NCBI RefSeq assembly: GCF_024699965.1
Contig: NZ_JAJOMZ010000004.1
Span: 3,132,001-3,196,000, forward strand
Length of the DNA stretch: 64,000 nucleotides
Source: Flavobacterium sp. J372
GTDB lineage: Bacteria; Bacteroidota; Bacteroidia; Flavobacteriales; Flavobacteriaceae
Reading direction: 5' to 3'
This document shows, piece by piece, positions 43,664 through 52,201 of this stretch (positions within the stretch are counted from its first letter, which is position 1; every line of letters starts with the position of its first letter). Position numbers and translations under genes: made by a program. The notes under the pieces were generated by a model. That model had not been told where the DNA came from, did no database searches, and saw only the letters and a program-made list of their open reading frames with translations.

Positions 43664-44737
43664 TTAAAGATTATAGTTTACAATTTTCTTTAAACTTTTG
43701 TATCTCTCAAATCGATTAGTTTTTTGTCTTGTCCCCTCTTTAGCCATAGATTGATATTTATAGATATCCGATATAATTAAAGGGAAATATTCTGCTAACA
43801 AAACCTCATTATTATAATTATCGATAAATTTTCGATAATTATTGATTTGTGCTTCGCTCAATGACTGGACAGAATTTGTAATATCATAAACTACAGTAAA
43901 CAGTGAATAAAAATGAACCTGCCGCTTTAAAATTTTTACACGTTCATTATTATCGTCGATAATTAAATCAATTTGCTCAAGAATACTAATGAAACGTTGT
44001 TTATCAACTTCTTTATCTGGATATTCATCATTATATAAATTATAAATTTGATTTAGGTTAGAATTATCTATATCTTCCTCAATCCCTTTTTTCAGGAACA
44101 CCAACAATGTGCTAATTGAAGAAATGTCTCTCATTCTTCTCCTATCCCCAATACTAAACAGTTTATTATCATCCCAAAAATCTAATTCACTTAACTCAGA
44201 AGCTAAATTCATAAATTCTCCTTCAAACCTAGCGTTCCTAAGTTCTTGCGGATTTAATGTCATATTATTACTATTCAATCGAAGAAACATCTTTACAATT
44301 GAAGCCCTCTCCACCTGATTTCTTACTATCCTGATTGAAAATACATAAGACCAAATAGCTCTTTTGTCATCGGCATCAAGATCTTTAAAAAATCTATCTT
44401 TAATTCTTTCTCTTTTAGGACCATCTGGATCAATTATTGAGTCCTTTAATTTGAAAATATTAGATATGTATTGAAATATTGCTCCACATCTTTGTTGACC
44501 ATCGATTATTGAATATTTGGTATCACCAGTATGTTCATCTGTTCCAGTATTCCATATGTAAATCTCTGGAATTGGATATCCCATTAAAATAGATTCAACT
44601 AATTGAATTTGATTTTTTAATGTCCAAACGTAATTCCGCTGGAAGGAATCGTCAACTTCTAACATACCTTTTTGGTCTAAGTCATATAGCCACTTTACAG
44701 TTTGTGGTTGGATATCTATTTGCTCAATTAGTTTCAT
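43664..44737 (-). CDS. DUF262 protein without the HNH domain
   Basis: 357 residues. The N-terminal DUF262 core has DSFQRNYVW (FQR at 32-34), then SIIDGQQR with DGQQR at 79-83, the ParB-like nucleotide-binding or NTPase motif of GmrS, BrxU and SspE-type proteins, and RIVRNQVERASIVKMFLRLNSNN. The rest is helical. It is too short for, and shows no sign of, the C-terminal DUF1524 HNH nuclease of GmrSD. Starts inside the last 14 nt of the nucleotidyltransferase gene, so the two are coupled. More AT-rich than neighbouring recJ and rsmI, suggesting transfer. Likely a defence gene pair. Confidence 0.85.
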   Translation of the reverse strand: MKLIEQIDIQPQTVKWLYDLDQKGMLEVDDSFQRNYVWTLKNQIQLVESILMGYPIPEIYIWNTGTDEHTGDTKYSIIDGQQRCGAIFQYISNIFKLKDSIIDPDGPKRERIKDRFFKDLDADDKRAIWSYVFSIRIVRNQVERASIVKMFLRLNSNNMTLNPQELRNARFEGEFMNLASELSELDFWDDNKLFSIGDRRRMRDISSISTLLVFLKKGIEEDIDNSNLNQIYNLYNDEYPDKEVDKQRFISILEQIDLIIDDNNERVKILKRQVHFYSLFTVVYDITNSVQSLSEAQINNYRKFIDNYNNEVLLAEYFPLIISDIYKYQSMAKEGTRQKTNRFERYKSLKKIVNYNL

Positions 44738-45314
44738 TTAGTATACTTTTTAATTTCGATATTCCTTTTAAATGATAATCTTCAACTGCCTGCCAATCCG
44801 TATAAATCCTATAATTAATTTCGTGCTGGATATTAAAAGTCAATTGTAATTCTGCTTTAAATTTTAAAATTGTTTTCTGCCAGTCAAGTAAAATTTTGTT
44901 ACCGTAATTTCTATCTTCATCTTTTAAACTGACAAAGCCATTAAATATGTTTGAAGCGATAGCGGTGTAGTTGTGCAAATATTGATTATAAGAAATGCTT
45001 TTGTATGCTTCCCAAATACTATTATAAATTTTATTTGAAACAATTATAAGATCAAAGTCGGAATCTTCATTAAATTCTGAGAAATTTTTGTCCGGCGAAA
45101 AACTATATCGAGTTTTAGCACTTCCAATTATTGAAATACTATTAAATGGTACAGACAGTTCTTTAGAGATAAATCTTTTGAACAAATCATAATCAGAACT
45201 AAAATCTTCTCCATTATTTTGAAAATACCATACTTTTTGACCGAGAAGATATTCATAATATATCTCTTTTTCGGTGTTCTCTTTAATGTAGTTTACAATA
45301 TCTTCTTTAGTCAT
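44724..45314 (-). CDS. Nucleotidyltransferase-fold protein paired with DUF262
   Basis: 196 residues from ATG 45314 (MTKEDIVNYIKENTEKE). SIIGSAKTRYSF (Gly-Ser at 64-65) followed by DSDFDLIIV (Asp86 and Asp88) is the Gx(S)..DxD core of pol beta-like nucleotidyltransferases. The C-terminal third is helical and AT-rich. The longer frame to 45383 runs into the rsmI gene. It overlaps the DUF262 gene by 14 nt, a fixed pair. Possible roles: nucleotide-transferring toxin, or a signal-nucleotide synthase; neither is shown. Confidence 0.75.
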   Translation of the reverse strand: MTKEDIVNYIKENTEKEIYYEYLLGQKVWYFQNNGEDFSSDYDLFKRFISKELSVPFNSISIIGSAKTRYSFSPDKNFSEFNEDSDFDLIIVSNKIYNSIWEAYKSISYNQYLHNYTAIASNIFNGFVSLKDEDRNYGNKILLDWQKTILKFKAELQLTFNIQHEINYRIYTDWQAVEDYHLKGISKLKSILNETN

Positions 45315-45327
45315 AATCCGTACGAAA

Positions 45328-46035
45328 TTATGAATTTGTATCCGATTCTCTCCTCCTCTTCTCCTCAACCTTACCCCCCACAATCACAACTATTTCCCCT
45401 CTCGGTTCTTTCTTTGTGAAATGTTCCAGCACCTCGGTCGCGGTGCCGCGAACGGTTTCTTCATGCAGTTTTGAGAGTTCCCGCGACACCGATACCGGGC
45501 GGGTGTCTCCAAAATACTGTATAAATTCAGTTAAGGTCTTTACCAGCTTATGCGGCGATACATAAAATATCATGGTGCGGGTTTCTTCAGCAAGTGCCAA
45601 GAAGCGCGTCTGCCTCCCTTTTTTGTCGGGAAGGAAACCTTCAAACACAAACTTGTCGTTAGGTAACCCGCTGTTTACCAAGGCAGGCACAAACGCTGTG
45701 GGTCCGGGAAGGCATTCTACATCAATGCCGTTCTCCACACAGGCACGTGTTAACAGAAACCCGGGGTCGGAAATGGCAGGTGTACCCGCATCGCTTATCA
45801 GGGCAATAGTCTCGCCACCCTTCAATCGCCCGATGATGTTCTCCACCGTCTTGTGCTCGTTGTGCATGTGGTGGCTCTGCATGTGGGTGGCAATCTCAAA
45901 ATGCTTCATGAGCTTGCCGCTGGTGCGGGTGTCCTCGGCCAGGATAAGGTCAGCTTCCTTAAGCACCTTTATAGCACGGAAGGTCATGTCTTCGAGGTTG
46001 CCTATAGGCGTGGGCACAATGTAGAGCTTACCCAT
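45328..46035 (-). CDS. rsmI: 16S rRNA 2'-O-ribose C1402 methyltransferase
   Basis: 235 residues with PTPIGNLEDMTFRA, ILAEDTRTSGKLM, LISDAGTPAISDPG, GPTAFVPALVNSGLP and FYVSPHKL, the RsmI/SAM methyltransferase (tetrapyrrole methylase-like) signatures. It methylates C1402 of 16S rRNA. Start ATG overlaps the stop of the upstream acidic protein gene by one base. Immediately downstream (13 nt) lies the AT-rich nucleotidyltransferase/DUF262 pair. Confidence 0.95.
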   Translation of the reverse strand: MGKLYIVPTPIGNLEDMTFRAIKVLKEADLILAEDTRTSGKLMKHFEIATHMQSHHMHNEHKTVENIIGRLKGGETIALISDAGTPAISDPGFLLTRACVENGIDVECLPGPTAFVPALVNSGLPNDKFVFEGFLPDKKGRQTRFLALAEETRTMIFYVSPHKLVKTLTEFIQYFGDTRPVSVSRELSKLHEETVRGTATEVLEHFTKKEPRGEIVVIVGGKVEEKRRRESDTNS

Positions 46036-47306
46036 CAGTCAAACTTTTTCTCCACCAGCGCCAGGAAACGCTCTTCATACTCCTCTTTGCCCTGCCAGTT
46101 GTTGTAGTCGGGCTTCACCATATCGGCAATAAACTCTTTAGCCTCATCAAAAGTGTCAAAGGTATTCAGCTGTGAGATAACACGGTTAAGGTCTTCGCCA
46201 CTGCCGCCAAAGAGATTTTTCTCGAAAGCTATACGGTCGTTAAGGCCGAGAGCAAGTGTACGGCTGTTGCCTGCCTGTTGTTTATTGTTTATTGTTTGTT
46301 GTTCCTCTCGCTGTTGGCTTGTGGCTTGTGGCTTCTCTTCAGCTTTCGGCTCATCTTTTGCCGGTTCCCAGTCACGCCAGTCGCGGGCATTTTCTTCCTG
46401 CTGCTGAATCACTTCAGGCTCTTTAGGCAGCCATTCTTTCTGCACGTTTGCCGGCTCGGGGACACTTTCTTCAACTTTTGGCTCCTGCCCTTTCTTTACA
46501 AATTCAGGCTCTTTATAATCACGGTAATCCTCAAAAGTTATTTCCTTTTGCTTTGGCTCATCTTCCTTTTTTGGCTCAAAGTCAAAGCTGAAACCGGTTG
46601 AGCTTTCAGGGTTATGGGCCTTAGGTGCCGCGGCCTGAGCTTCCTTTTCAGGTTGCTCATTGCGGGTTTCCTCTGCCGACTGCGACTGCGACTCTGAACT
46701 TTCAGTTTCCTCTTCCTCTTTTTCCTCCGTAATTTCTTTCTCCTCTTCCGATGCCTGGTATTCCTCTACAGGCTGTTCAGGGTCAGCATCGCCTTGAGGG
46801 TCTTGGGTATTAGGTTCCGGGTCTTGAGATTCCTCTTCAGTTTCTTGGGTATCGGGTTTTGGGTCTTGAGCTTCTTGCTCTTCCTCAGTCTCTTCAGTAG
46901 CCTCTTTTTCCTCTTCAGATACAACCTCTTCAGCATTATTACCTGCGGTTACGCCTTCGCCTTTATCATTTTCTTTGTCTTGTTCCGCATCCTGGGTATT
47001 GGGTTTTGGGTCTTGAGTTTCTGCTTGTGGCTCATTCTCTTCTTTTAGCTTGTGGCTTGTGCCTAGTGGCTCTTCAGCTTGTGGTTCTTCAGCCAATCCA
47101 TAAATATCCTCAAGTTTCTCTTCTGCGGAAGCATACCCTATTGTAGGCTTTACATCATTAAAGTTATCTTCAACAAACCGCAGCACCGATATTTTTTCAT
47201 ACAGCTTCAGGGTTTCCTGCTGTAGCTGGTCAAGCTCGGCCCTGTTCTTCAGTTTCAGTATGCGGTGTGCTATGCTAATCAGTTCGGCTTCTAACTTTTT
47301 CTTCAT
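46035..47306 (-). CDS. Acidic, low-complexity protein with conserved ends
   Basis: 423 residues. The N-terminal ~75 (MKKKLEAELISIAHRILKLKNRAELDQLQ) and C-terminal ~75 residues (LALGLNDRIAFEKNLFGGSGEDLNRVISQLNTFDTFDEA) look structured; the middle is Glu/Gln/Pro-rich with repeats such as QDPKPNTQD and QDPEPNTQD. Proteins with this layout are found in Flavobacteriaceae next to rsmI; function unknown. No signal peptide. One intact frame; overlaps the rsmI start by one base. Confidence 0.75.
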   Translation of the reverse strand: MKKKLEAELISIAHRILKLKNRAELDQLQQETLKLYEKISVLRFVEDNFNDVKPTIGYASAEEKLEDIYGLAEEPQAEEPLGTSHKLKEENEPQAETQDPKPNTQDAEQDKENDKGEGVTAGNNAEEVVSEEEKEATEETEEEQEAQDPKPDTQETEEESQDPEPNTQDPQGDADPEQPVEEYQASEEEKEITEEKEEEETESSESQSQSAEETRNEQPEKEAQAAAPKAHNPESSTGFSFDFEPKKEDEPKQKEITFEDYRDYKEPEFVKKGQEPKVEESVPEPANVQKEWLPKEPEVIQQQEENARDWRDWEPAKDEPKAEEKPQATSQQREEQQTINNKQQAGNSRTLALGLNDRIAFEKNLFGGSGEDLNRVISQLNTFDTFDEAKEFIADMVKPDYNNWQGKEEYEERFLALVEKKFD

Positions 47307-47346
47307 AACTTTTAGGATTCTATAGGGTAACGGAATGGTTTTTTAA

Positions 47347-47354
47347 TAAATTTG
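47347..47354 (+). promoter_or_regulatory. -7 box of tdk
   Basis: TAAATTTG, 54 nt before the ATG at 47408, matching TAnnTTTG. No -33 TTG at the expected distance. Confidence 0.4.
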
Positions 47355-47407
47355 TTTCCATACAAAGTAACAGAAAATGTTTCTGTTTTACTGCTGAAAA
47401 ATACAAA

Positions 47408-48109
47408 ATGTTTCTCGAAAATACAGTTAACCATAAAGAGCAGTTCGGGTGGATTGAAGTCATCTGCGGGTCAATGTTTTCAGGCAAAACGGAAGAACTT
47501 ATCCGCCGCCTGAAACGCGCGCAGTTTGCCAGGCAGAAGGTCGAAATCTTCAAGCCCAGCATTGATACCCGCTACCATGAAGAAATGGTGGTGAGCCACG
47601 ATGCCAACGAGATACGCTCGACCCCCGTAACGTCTGCAGCCATGATGCGCCTGCTTGCGCAGGGGTGTGATGTAATTGGTATTGACGAGGCCCAGTTTTT
47701 TGACGATGAAATTGTAGCCGTATGCAACGACCTTGCCAATAGCGGTATACGCGTTATTGTAGCAGGGCTTGATATGGACTTTAAAGGTAACCCGTTCGGG
47801 CCTATGCCGGCGCTAATGGCCACTGCAGAATATGTTACCAAGGTACATGCTGTATGCACCCGGACGGGGAACCTGGCGAACTACAGTTTCCGCAAGGCGA
47901 ATAATGACAACCTTGTATTACTGGGAGAAACCGAAGAATATGAGCCACTGAGCAGAGCCGCTTACTTTGAAGCGATGAAGGCTCAAAGCCACAACCCCCT
48001 GCCCCCCAAGGGGAAACTTCGCAAAACGCGGAAACTTTGTAATTTAAGACAGCGAGATGTAGTGCCCAACAAGCATGCCTTCCGCAAGGAAAGCTTCTGC
48101 CCTGTATAA
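47408..48109 (+). CDS. tdk: Thymidine kinase with an extended C-terminus
   Basis: 233 residues. P-loop [11 protein letters not shown] (about 21-31), DEAQFFDDE (about 96-104), substrate-lid region and the zinc-site region HAVCTRTGN; ends with [20 protein letters not shown], where the usual enzyme stops within some residues. The last ~45 residues ([17 protein letters not shown]...) are basic and follow a CCCCCTGCCCCCC-type repeat at about 47,995-48,010; they look added. The last 66 bases overlap the gene on the opposite strand. Makes TMP from thymidine. Confidence 0.92.
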   Translation: MFLENTVNHKEQFGWIEVICGSMFSGKTEELIRRLKRAQFARQKVEIFKPSIDTRYHEEMVVSHDANEIRSTPVTSAAMMRLLAQGCDVIGIDEAQFFDDEIVAVCNDLANSGIRVIVAGLDMDFKGNPFGPMPALMATAEYVTKVHAVCTRTGNLANYSFRKANNDNLVLLGETEEYEPLSRAAYFEAMKAQSHNPLPPKGKLRKTRKLCNLRQRDVVPNKHAFRKESFCPV

Positions 48110-48373
48110 TGGCTTTTTGTTATAATCATTCCAAACCAGGCTGTAGTTAAAGGCTTTCCCAGTATTTTTAATCCCGATTATAAGTTCTGCAAGGCAGGGC
48201 AGCCCGCCTTCTATCCACATTGAACTGTAGCGGCCTTCATATGCTTTAGCCCCGGCTTCTTTACGGCATGCGCTCTCAACGGTAACTGAAAAGCGAATGT
48301 TATTGGTGAACTCACCCATCAGGTTACCGGTTTCGTTCTGTATAAGGTAAAAGGAGCCGATAATATTGCTCAT
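48044..48373 (-). CDS. Hypothetical conserved-looking protein
   Basis: 109 residues from ATG 48373 ([30 protein letters not shown]), with [18 protein letters not shown]; mainly beta strands. No family recognised. The longer frame to 48391 (MLKTSGMS...) is possible. It overlaps the 3' end of tdk by 66 bases on the opposite strand, which is unusual unless the tdk tail is not authentic. Confidence 0.6.
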   Translation of the reverse strand: MSNIIGSFYLIQNETGNLMGEFTNNIRFSVTVESACRKEAGAKAYEGRYSSMWIEGGLPCLAELIIGIKNTGKAFNYSLVWNDYNKKPLYRAEAFLAEGMLVGHYISLS

Positions 48374-48434
48374 GCCACTGGTTTTCAACACTTCAAAAAT
48401 AGGAAAATTTTAAACCGTTTACATAAGTATTCAT

Positions 48435-48442
48435 TATATTTG
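48435..48442 (+). promoter_or_regulatory. -7 box of the ParE-type pair
   Basis: TATATTTG, 15 nt before the antitoxin ATG at 48458. Matches TAnnTTTG. Confidence 0.45.
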
Positions 48443-48457
48443 AAAAAATTGACAGAA

Positions 48458-48703
48458 ATGAAGTCTGAAAAACTCAAAATAAATATAGCGCAACGTATTC
48501 TTGACTTATCTAATGATAAACTGCTTAAAAAAATATCTGCGATTTTAGACGCAGAAAATGTTGTTGGTTATAATGCCGACGGCAAACCAATATTTGAAAA
48601 AGACTATGTCAATGATGTCAATTCAGCAATTCAAGAATTCAATGAAGGAAAAATGGAAACATATTCTTCTGAAGAAGTAAAGCGCAGGATTTTAGGTGAA
48701 TGA
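48458..48703 (+). CDS. Antitoxin of a ParE/RelE-type pair
   Basis: 81 residues from ATG 48458 (MKSEKLKINIAQRILDLSNDKLLKKISAIL). Helical, with a C-terminal segment (NEGKMETYSSEEVKRRILGE) that would wrap the toxin; no classical DNA-binding domain is obvious. The TTG at 48440 gives a longer but less likely start. Stop and toxin start overlap in ATGA. Confidence 0.8.
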   Translation: MKSEKLKINIAQRILDLSNDKLLKKISAILDAENVVGYNADGKPIFEKDYVNDVNSAIQEFNEGKMETYSSEEVKRRILGE

Positions 48704-48989
48704 AAATTATATGGCGCAAAAAAGCTTCGGATGAATTAGAAGCAATATATAATTTCATTAAGTTGGAAAGCTCGCAAAATGCTGTTATGGTCTTTAATGA
48801 AATTTTCAATTTAATTAATTCATTACTATTGTTTCCTGAGCGCAATCCAGTTGACAGGACAATCAACAAATCTAATGTGAGATTTGCATCGCTGTGGAAT
48901 TTTAAAATAATTATTCAATAGAAAAAGACGCGATTGTAATACTTCGAATTTTTGGCACTAAACAAAATCCGAAAAAACTAATTCCTTGA
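48700..48989 (+). CDS. parE: ParE/RelE-type toxin; one frameshift
   Basis: From ATG 48700: MKIIWRKKASDELEAIYNFIKLESSQNA, then RFASLWNFKII, the ParE/RelE fold. The frame closes at 48921, but adding one T in the TT at 48911-48912 gives KIIYSIEKDAIVILRIFGTKQNPKKLIP and a stop at 48989, the expected end of the family (YSI.KD.I.IL.IF). The repaired protein is about 96 residues. The end overlaps the TTG start of murF-alr. Confidence 0.8.
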
Positions 48990-51427
48990 GCCTAGCAATA
49001 AAAAACATCATCTCTGCAACATCTTCCCGGTTTGAAGGGATACATCCTGACTGCGAAATTGATAATGTCGCCATTGACAGCCGGTCACTGCAGAATAATT
49101 CGGGCACACTATTTTTTGCATTGCCGGGGCAAAACCGAGACGGGCATGACTATATAACGCAGCTTATTGAAAAAGGCGTCCTGAATTTTGTTGTTACGAA
49201 TATTCCTGAGAATGCCTTTGGCAAGGCTAACTTTTTCGTTGTTGAAAATACCCTTAAAGCATTGCAGGATTTTGCCCGGTGGTACAGGCAGCATTACACA
49301 TTTCCTGTGATTGCAATAACCGGAAGTTGCGGAAAAACCATTGTAAAAGAATGGCTTAATTACCTGCTTAGCCCTGACTACAATATTATCCGGTCACCTA
49401 AAAGCTACAACAGCCAGGTGGGCGTACCACTGTCAATCATCGGCATTAATGAGAAACATAATCTTGGGATTTTTGAGGCAGGCATTTCTACCGTGAATGA
49501 AATGCAGAAGCTGGAAGAAATCATTCGTCCTGAAATTGGCATTTTAACCAATATCGGTTCAGCCCACGATGAAGGATTCACAGACAGGCAGGAGAAAATT
49601 CAGGAAAAACTGAAGCTTTTTGAAAACTGCAAAACCATTATCCTTAAAAAGGATACTGAAGTTTTGAAACTTTTAAACCCCGGTTTAAAAACATTTACAT
49701 GGAGCTTTGATGATGGTGCTGATGTAAAAATCAGCCCGACGCCTATGGGCAATGCTACAGCGCTTGATATAAGTTTCGGCTTAAATAAATTTACTGCATC
49801 TGTACCCTTTATTGATGAAGCTTCCATAGAAAACGCAATAACCAGTTTAATGGTTTTGCTGCACATGGGCTACAGCAATGAAATCATTATTGAAAGGCTG
49901 GCAGGGCTCTACCCTATGGAACTTCGCCTGCAGGTGAAAAATGGCATTAATGGCTGTACAATCATTGACGATACGTACAGCAGTGATTACCAGTCACTGA
50001 AAATAGCGCTTGACTTCCTTGAACAGCACAAAACGCATGAAAAGAAAACTGTTATTTTATCTGATGTTTTCCAAAGCGGGTTTGAAGCCGGCATATTGTA
50101 CAGCAAAGTAGCAAGCCTGTTGCAAAGCCACAACATAAGCCAGGTTATTGGCATTGGAGAGACTATAAGCCGCGAGCTGGCAGATTTCCCGAATTTTTAT
50201 CCTTATGCTACAACGCAGGAATTTCTGGCACACTATCGGGCTAACGCATTTGATAATGAAACAGTACTGGTGAAAGGCGCCCGCAGTTTCCGCTTTGATG
50301 AGATTGTTGTTTTTCTTGAAGAGAAAACCCATGAAACGGTGCTTGAAATCAACCTCAATGCCATTGTACACAACCTCAACTTTTATAAAAGCAGGCTGAA
50401 ACCCCAAACCAAAATAATGGTAATGGTAAAAGCTTTTGGGTATGGCAGCGGCAGCTATGAAATTGCCAAACTGCTTTCTCACCAGAAAGTAGATTACCTG
50501 GGTGTGGCCTTCGCCGATGAAGGTATCGCCTTGCGCAATGCGGGAATCAATACGCCTATCATAGTGATGAATCCTGAGACAAGCGCTTTTGCTGCTATGG
50601 CAGCTTATAACCTTGAACCGGAAATATATTCCGCTAAAGAGCTACGGGCATTTGTCGCGCTGGCTCAGCAGAAGAACCTTTCAGACTACCCCATACACGT
50701 AAAGCTGGATACCGGCATGCACCGTCTCGGCTTTATGGAAAACCAGCTGGAGGAGCTTATTGACCTGTTACGGAACAACAACTTTGTGTCCGTAAAAAGC
50801 ATCTTCTCGCATCTCTCAAGCAGCGATGTGCCGGAGTTCAGAGATTTTACGCTTCAGCAGATTGAAAGTTTTGACAGGTGGTCGCAAAGGATTATAGATG
50901 CGTTGGAAATAAACCCCATCCGCCATATACTTAATACTTCGGGAATCTATAACTATCCGCAGGCACAGTATGATATGGTTCGCCTGGGCATTGGATTGTA
51001 CGGTGTTGGGAATGATGAGCAGGAACGTTCTCAACTGGAGACTGTAGGTACGCTTAAAACTGTCATCCTCCAGATAAAAGATATTGTTTCAGGCGAGAGC
51101 ATTGGTTACAGCCGCAGGTTTATCACAAACAAGCCAATGCGAATTGCAACACTTCCCATAGGTTATGCCGATGGCATACGCCGAGCATGGGGCAACGAAA
51201 AAGGCTATGTGCTGATAAACGGCAAACGCGCCACAATAACCGGGACAATATCAATGGACATGATGATGGTTGATGTAACCGATATTGAATGCCGGGAAGG
51301 AGACACGGCGATAATTTTCGGCAAATCACCATCGGTTGTTGAAATGGCACAGGCCTTACAAACTATTCCATATGAAATTTTAACAGGAATTTCTCAACGA
51401 GTAAAGAGGGTTTTCTATAAAGAGTAG
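48986..51427 (+). CDS. murF-alr: Bifunctional UDP-MurNAc-tripeptide D-Ala-D-Ala ligase / alanine racemase
   Basis: 813 residues. MurF half: ATP loop TGSCGKTIVKEWL, then SYNSQVGVPLSI, ILTNIGSAHDEGF, IDDTYSSDYQSL. Alr half from about 455: PLP lysine in VMVKAFGYGSG, GESIGYSRRF with the catalytic Tyr, ISMDMMMVDVT. It makes D-Ala and joins D-Ala-D-Ala to the muropeptide, and this fusion is normal for Bacteroidota. The only start before the conserved region is TTG at 48986 (preceding in-frame stop at 48959); it overlaps the parE stop, implying coupling. Confidence 0.95.
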   Translation: MSLAIKNIISATSSRFEGIHPDCEIDNVAIDSRSLQNNSGTLFFALPGQNRDGHDYITQLIEKGVLNFVVTNIPENAFGKANFFVVENTLKALQDFARWYRQHYTFPVIAITGSCGKTIVKEWLNYLLSPDYNIIRSPKSYNSQVGVPLSIIGINEKHNLGIFEAGISTVNEMQKLEEIIRPEIGILTNIGSAHDEGFTDRQEKIQEKLKLFENCKTIILKKDTEVLKLLNPGLKTFTWSFDDGADVKISPTPMGNATALDISFGLNKFTASVPFIDEASIENAITSLMVLLHMGYSNEIIIERLAGLYPMELRLQVKNGINGCTIIDDTYSSDYQSLKIALDFLEQHKTHEKKTVILSDVFQSGFEAGILYSKVASLLQSHNISQVIGIGETISRELADFPNFYPYATTQEFLAHYRANAFDNETVLVKGARSFRFDEIVVFLEEKTHETVLEINLNAIVHNLNFYKSRLKPQTKIMVMVKAFGYGSGSYEIAKLLSHQKVDYLGVAFADEGIALRNAGINTPIIVMNPETSAFAAMAAYNLEPEIYSAKELRAFVALAQQKNLSDYPIHVKLDTGMHRLGFMENQLEELIDLLRNNNFVSVKSIFSHLSSSDVPEFRDFTLQQIESFDRWSQRIIDALEINPIRHILNTSGIYNYPQAQYDMVRLGIGLYGVGNDEQERSQLETVGTLKTVILQIKDIVSGESIGYSRRFITNKPMRIATLPIGYADGIRRAWGNEKGYVLINGKRATITGTISMDMMMVDVTDIECREGDTAIIFGKSPSVVEMAQALQTIPYEILTGISQRVKRVFYKE

Positions 51428-51469
51428 ATTGTTTTTAGTAACTTAGCTTTAAACGAACCAAAAACTTGA

Positions 51470-51868
51470 ATGCGTATGGCTTTTTTAAAAGAATTTAAGG
51501 AATTTGCCCTTAAGGGAAATGTTGTTGATCTTGCTATTGGTGTTATCATTGGTGCGGCTTTTGGCGCTATCGTAAAATCGCTGGTAGAAGACATAATCAC
51601 TCCACTAATACTCACGCCGCTCTTAGAGCGTGCCGGGCTTGAAGACATAAAAGAACTTACCTGGGGAGCAGGCGTGAAATACGGAATGTTCCTTTCAAAT
51701 GTAATATCATTCTTAATCGTGGCATTTGCTTTGTTTATGATTGTAAAAGGAATAAATGCCATGCGTAAAAAAGAAGAGTCTGCTCCTGCGGCACCGCCTG
51801 CACCAAGCAACGAGGAAAAACTCCTTATGGAGATACGCGATGCCTTGAAAAACAGGCCGCTTAACTAA
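51470..51868 (+). CDS. mscL: Large-conductance mechanosensitive channel
   Basis: 132 residues. [42 protein letters not shown], first transmembrane helix and pore, then a second helix ([25 protein letters not shown]) and cytoplasmic Ala/Pro-rich tail. Start either ATG 51470 (MRMAFLKEF) or ATG 51476. Releases solutes under hypo-osmotic shock. Followed by a strong terminator. Confidence 0.96.
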   Translation: MRMAFLKEFKEFALKGNVVDLAIGVIIGAAFGAIVKSLVEDIITPLILTPLLERAGLEDIKELTWGAGVKYGMFLSNVISFLIVAFALFMIVKGINAMRKKEESAPAAPPAPSNEEKLLMEIRDALKNRPLN

Positions 51869-51907
51869 AGACGTTTCCGTTACACTATATATTCTTAATG
51901 TTCCACT

Positions 51908-51936
51908 AAACCGCCAAATCAAAGGCGGTTTTTTTT
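51908..51936 (+). terminator. Rho-independent terminator of mscL
   Basis: AAACCGCC and GGCGGTTT with an 8-base loop and a run of eight T. Confidence 0.85.
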
Positions 51937-52012
51937 GCAAAATTTTGCCATGAAACCTTTAGTTCAGAGAAACTAATTGCACTAATTACAAATCCTTATT
52001 TCAAATAGAACA

Positions 52013-52086
52013 CCTACAAGGTCTCAAAAGACCTTGCAGGAGGTGTACCCCGCCAACCTTCAAGGTTTCCAAAACCTTGTAGGTTT
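52013..52086. repeat. Dispersed intergenic repeat: double palindrome
   Basis: CCTACAAGGTCT/AGACCTTGCAGG (52013-52040) and AACCTTCAAGGTTT/AAAACCTTGTAGGTTT (52055-52086); the outer CCTACAAGG and CCTTGTAGG also pair across the whole unit. This word pattern resembles repeats I recall from flavobacterial intergenic regions. The remaining bases between 51,937 and 52,201 contain no gene. Confidence 0.65.
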
Positions 52087-52201
52087 AAACATAATCTGTG
52101 CAAATCTGAAAAAATCTGCGTCATCCCCGCCTGCACCATTTCGGGCAGGCACGTTTCAATAAATTCATTACTTTTGACACTCATTTAATTCTATCAAAAC
52201 T

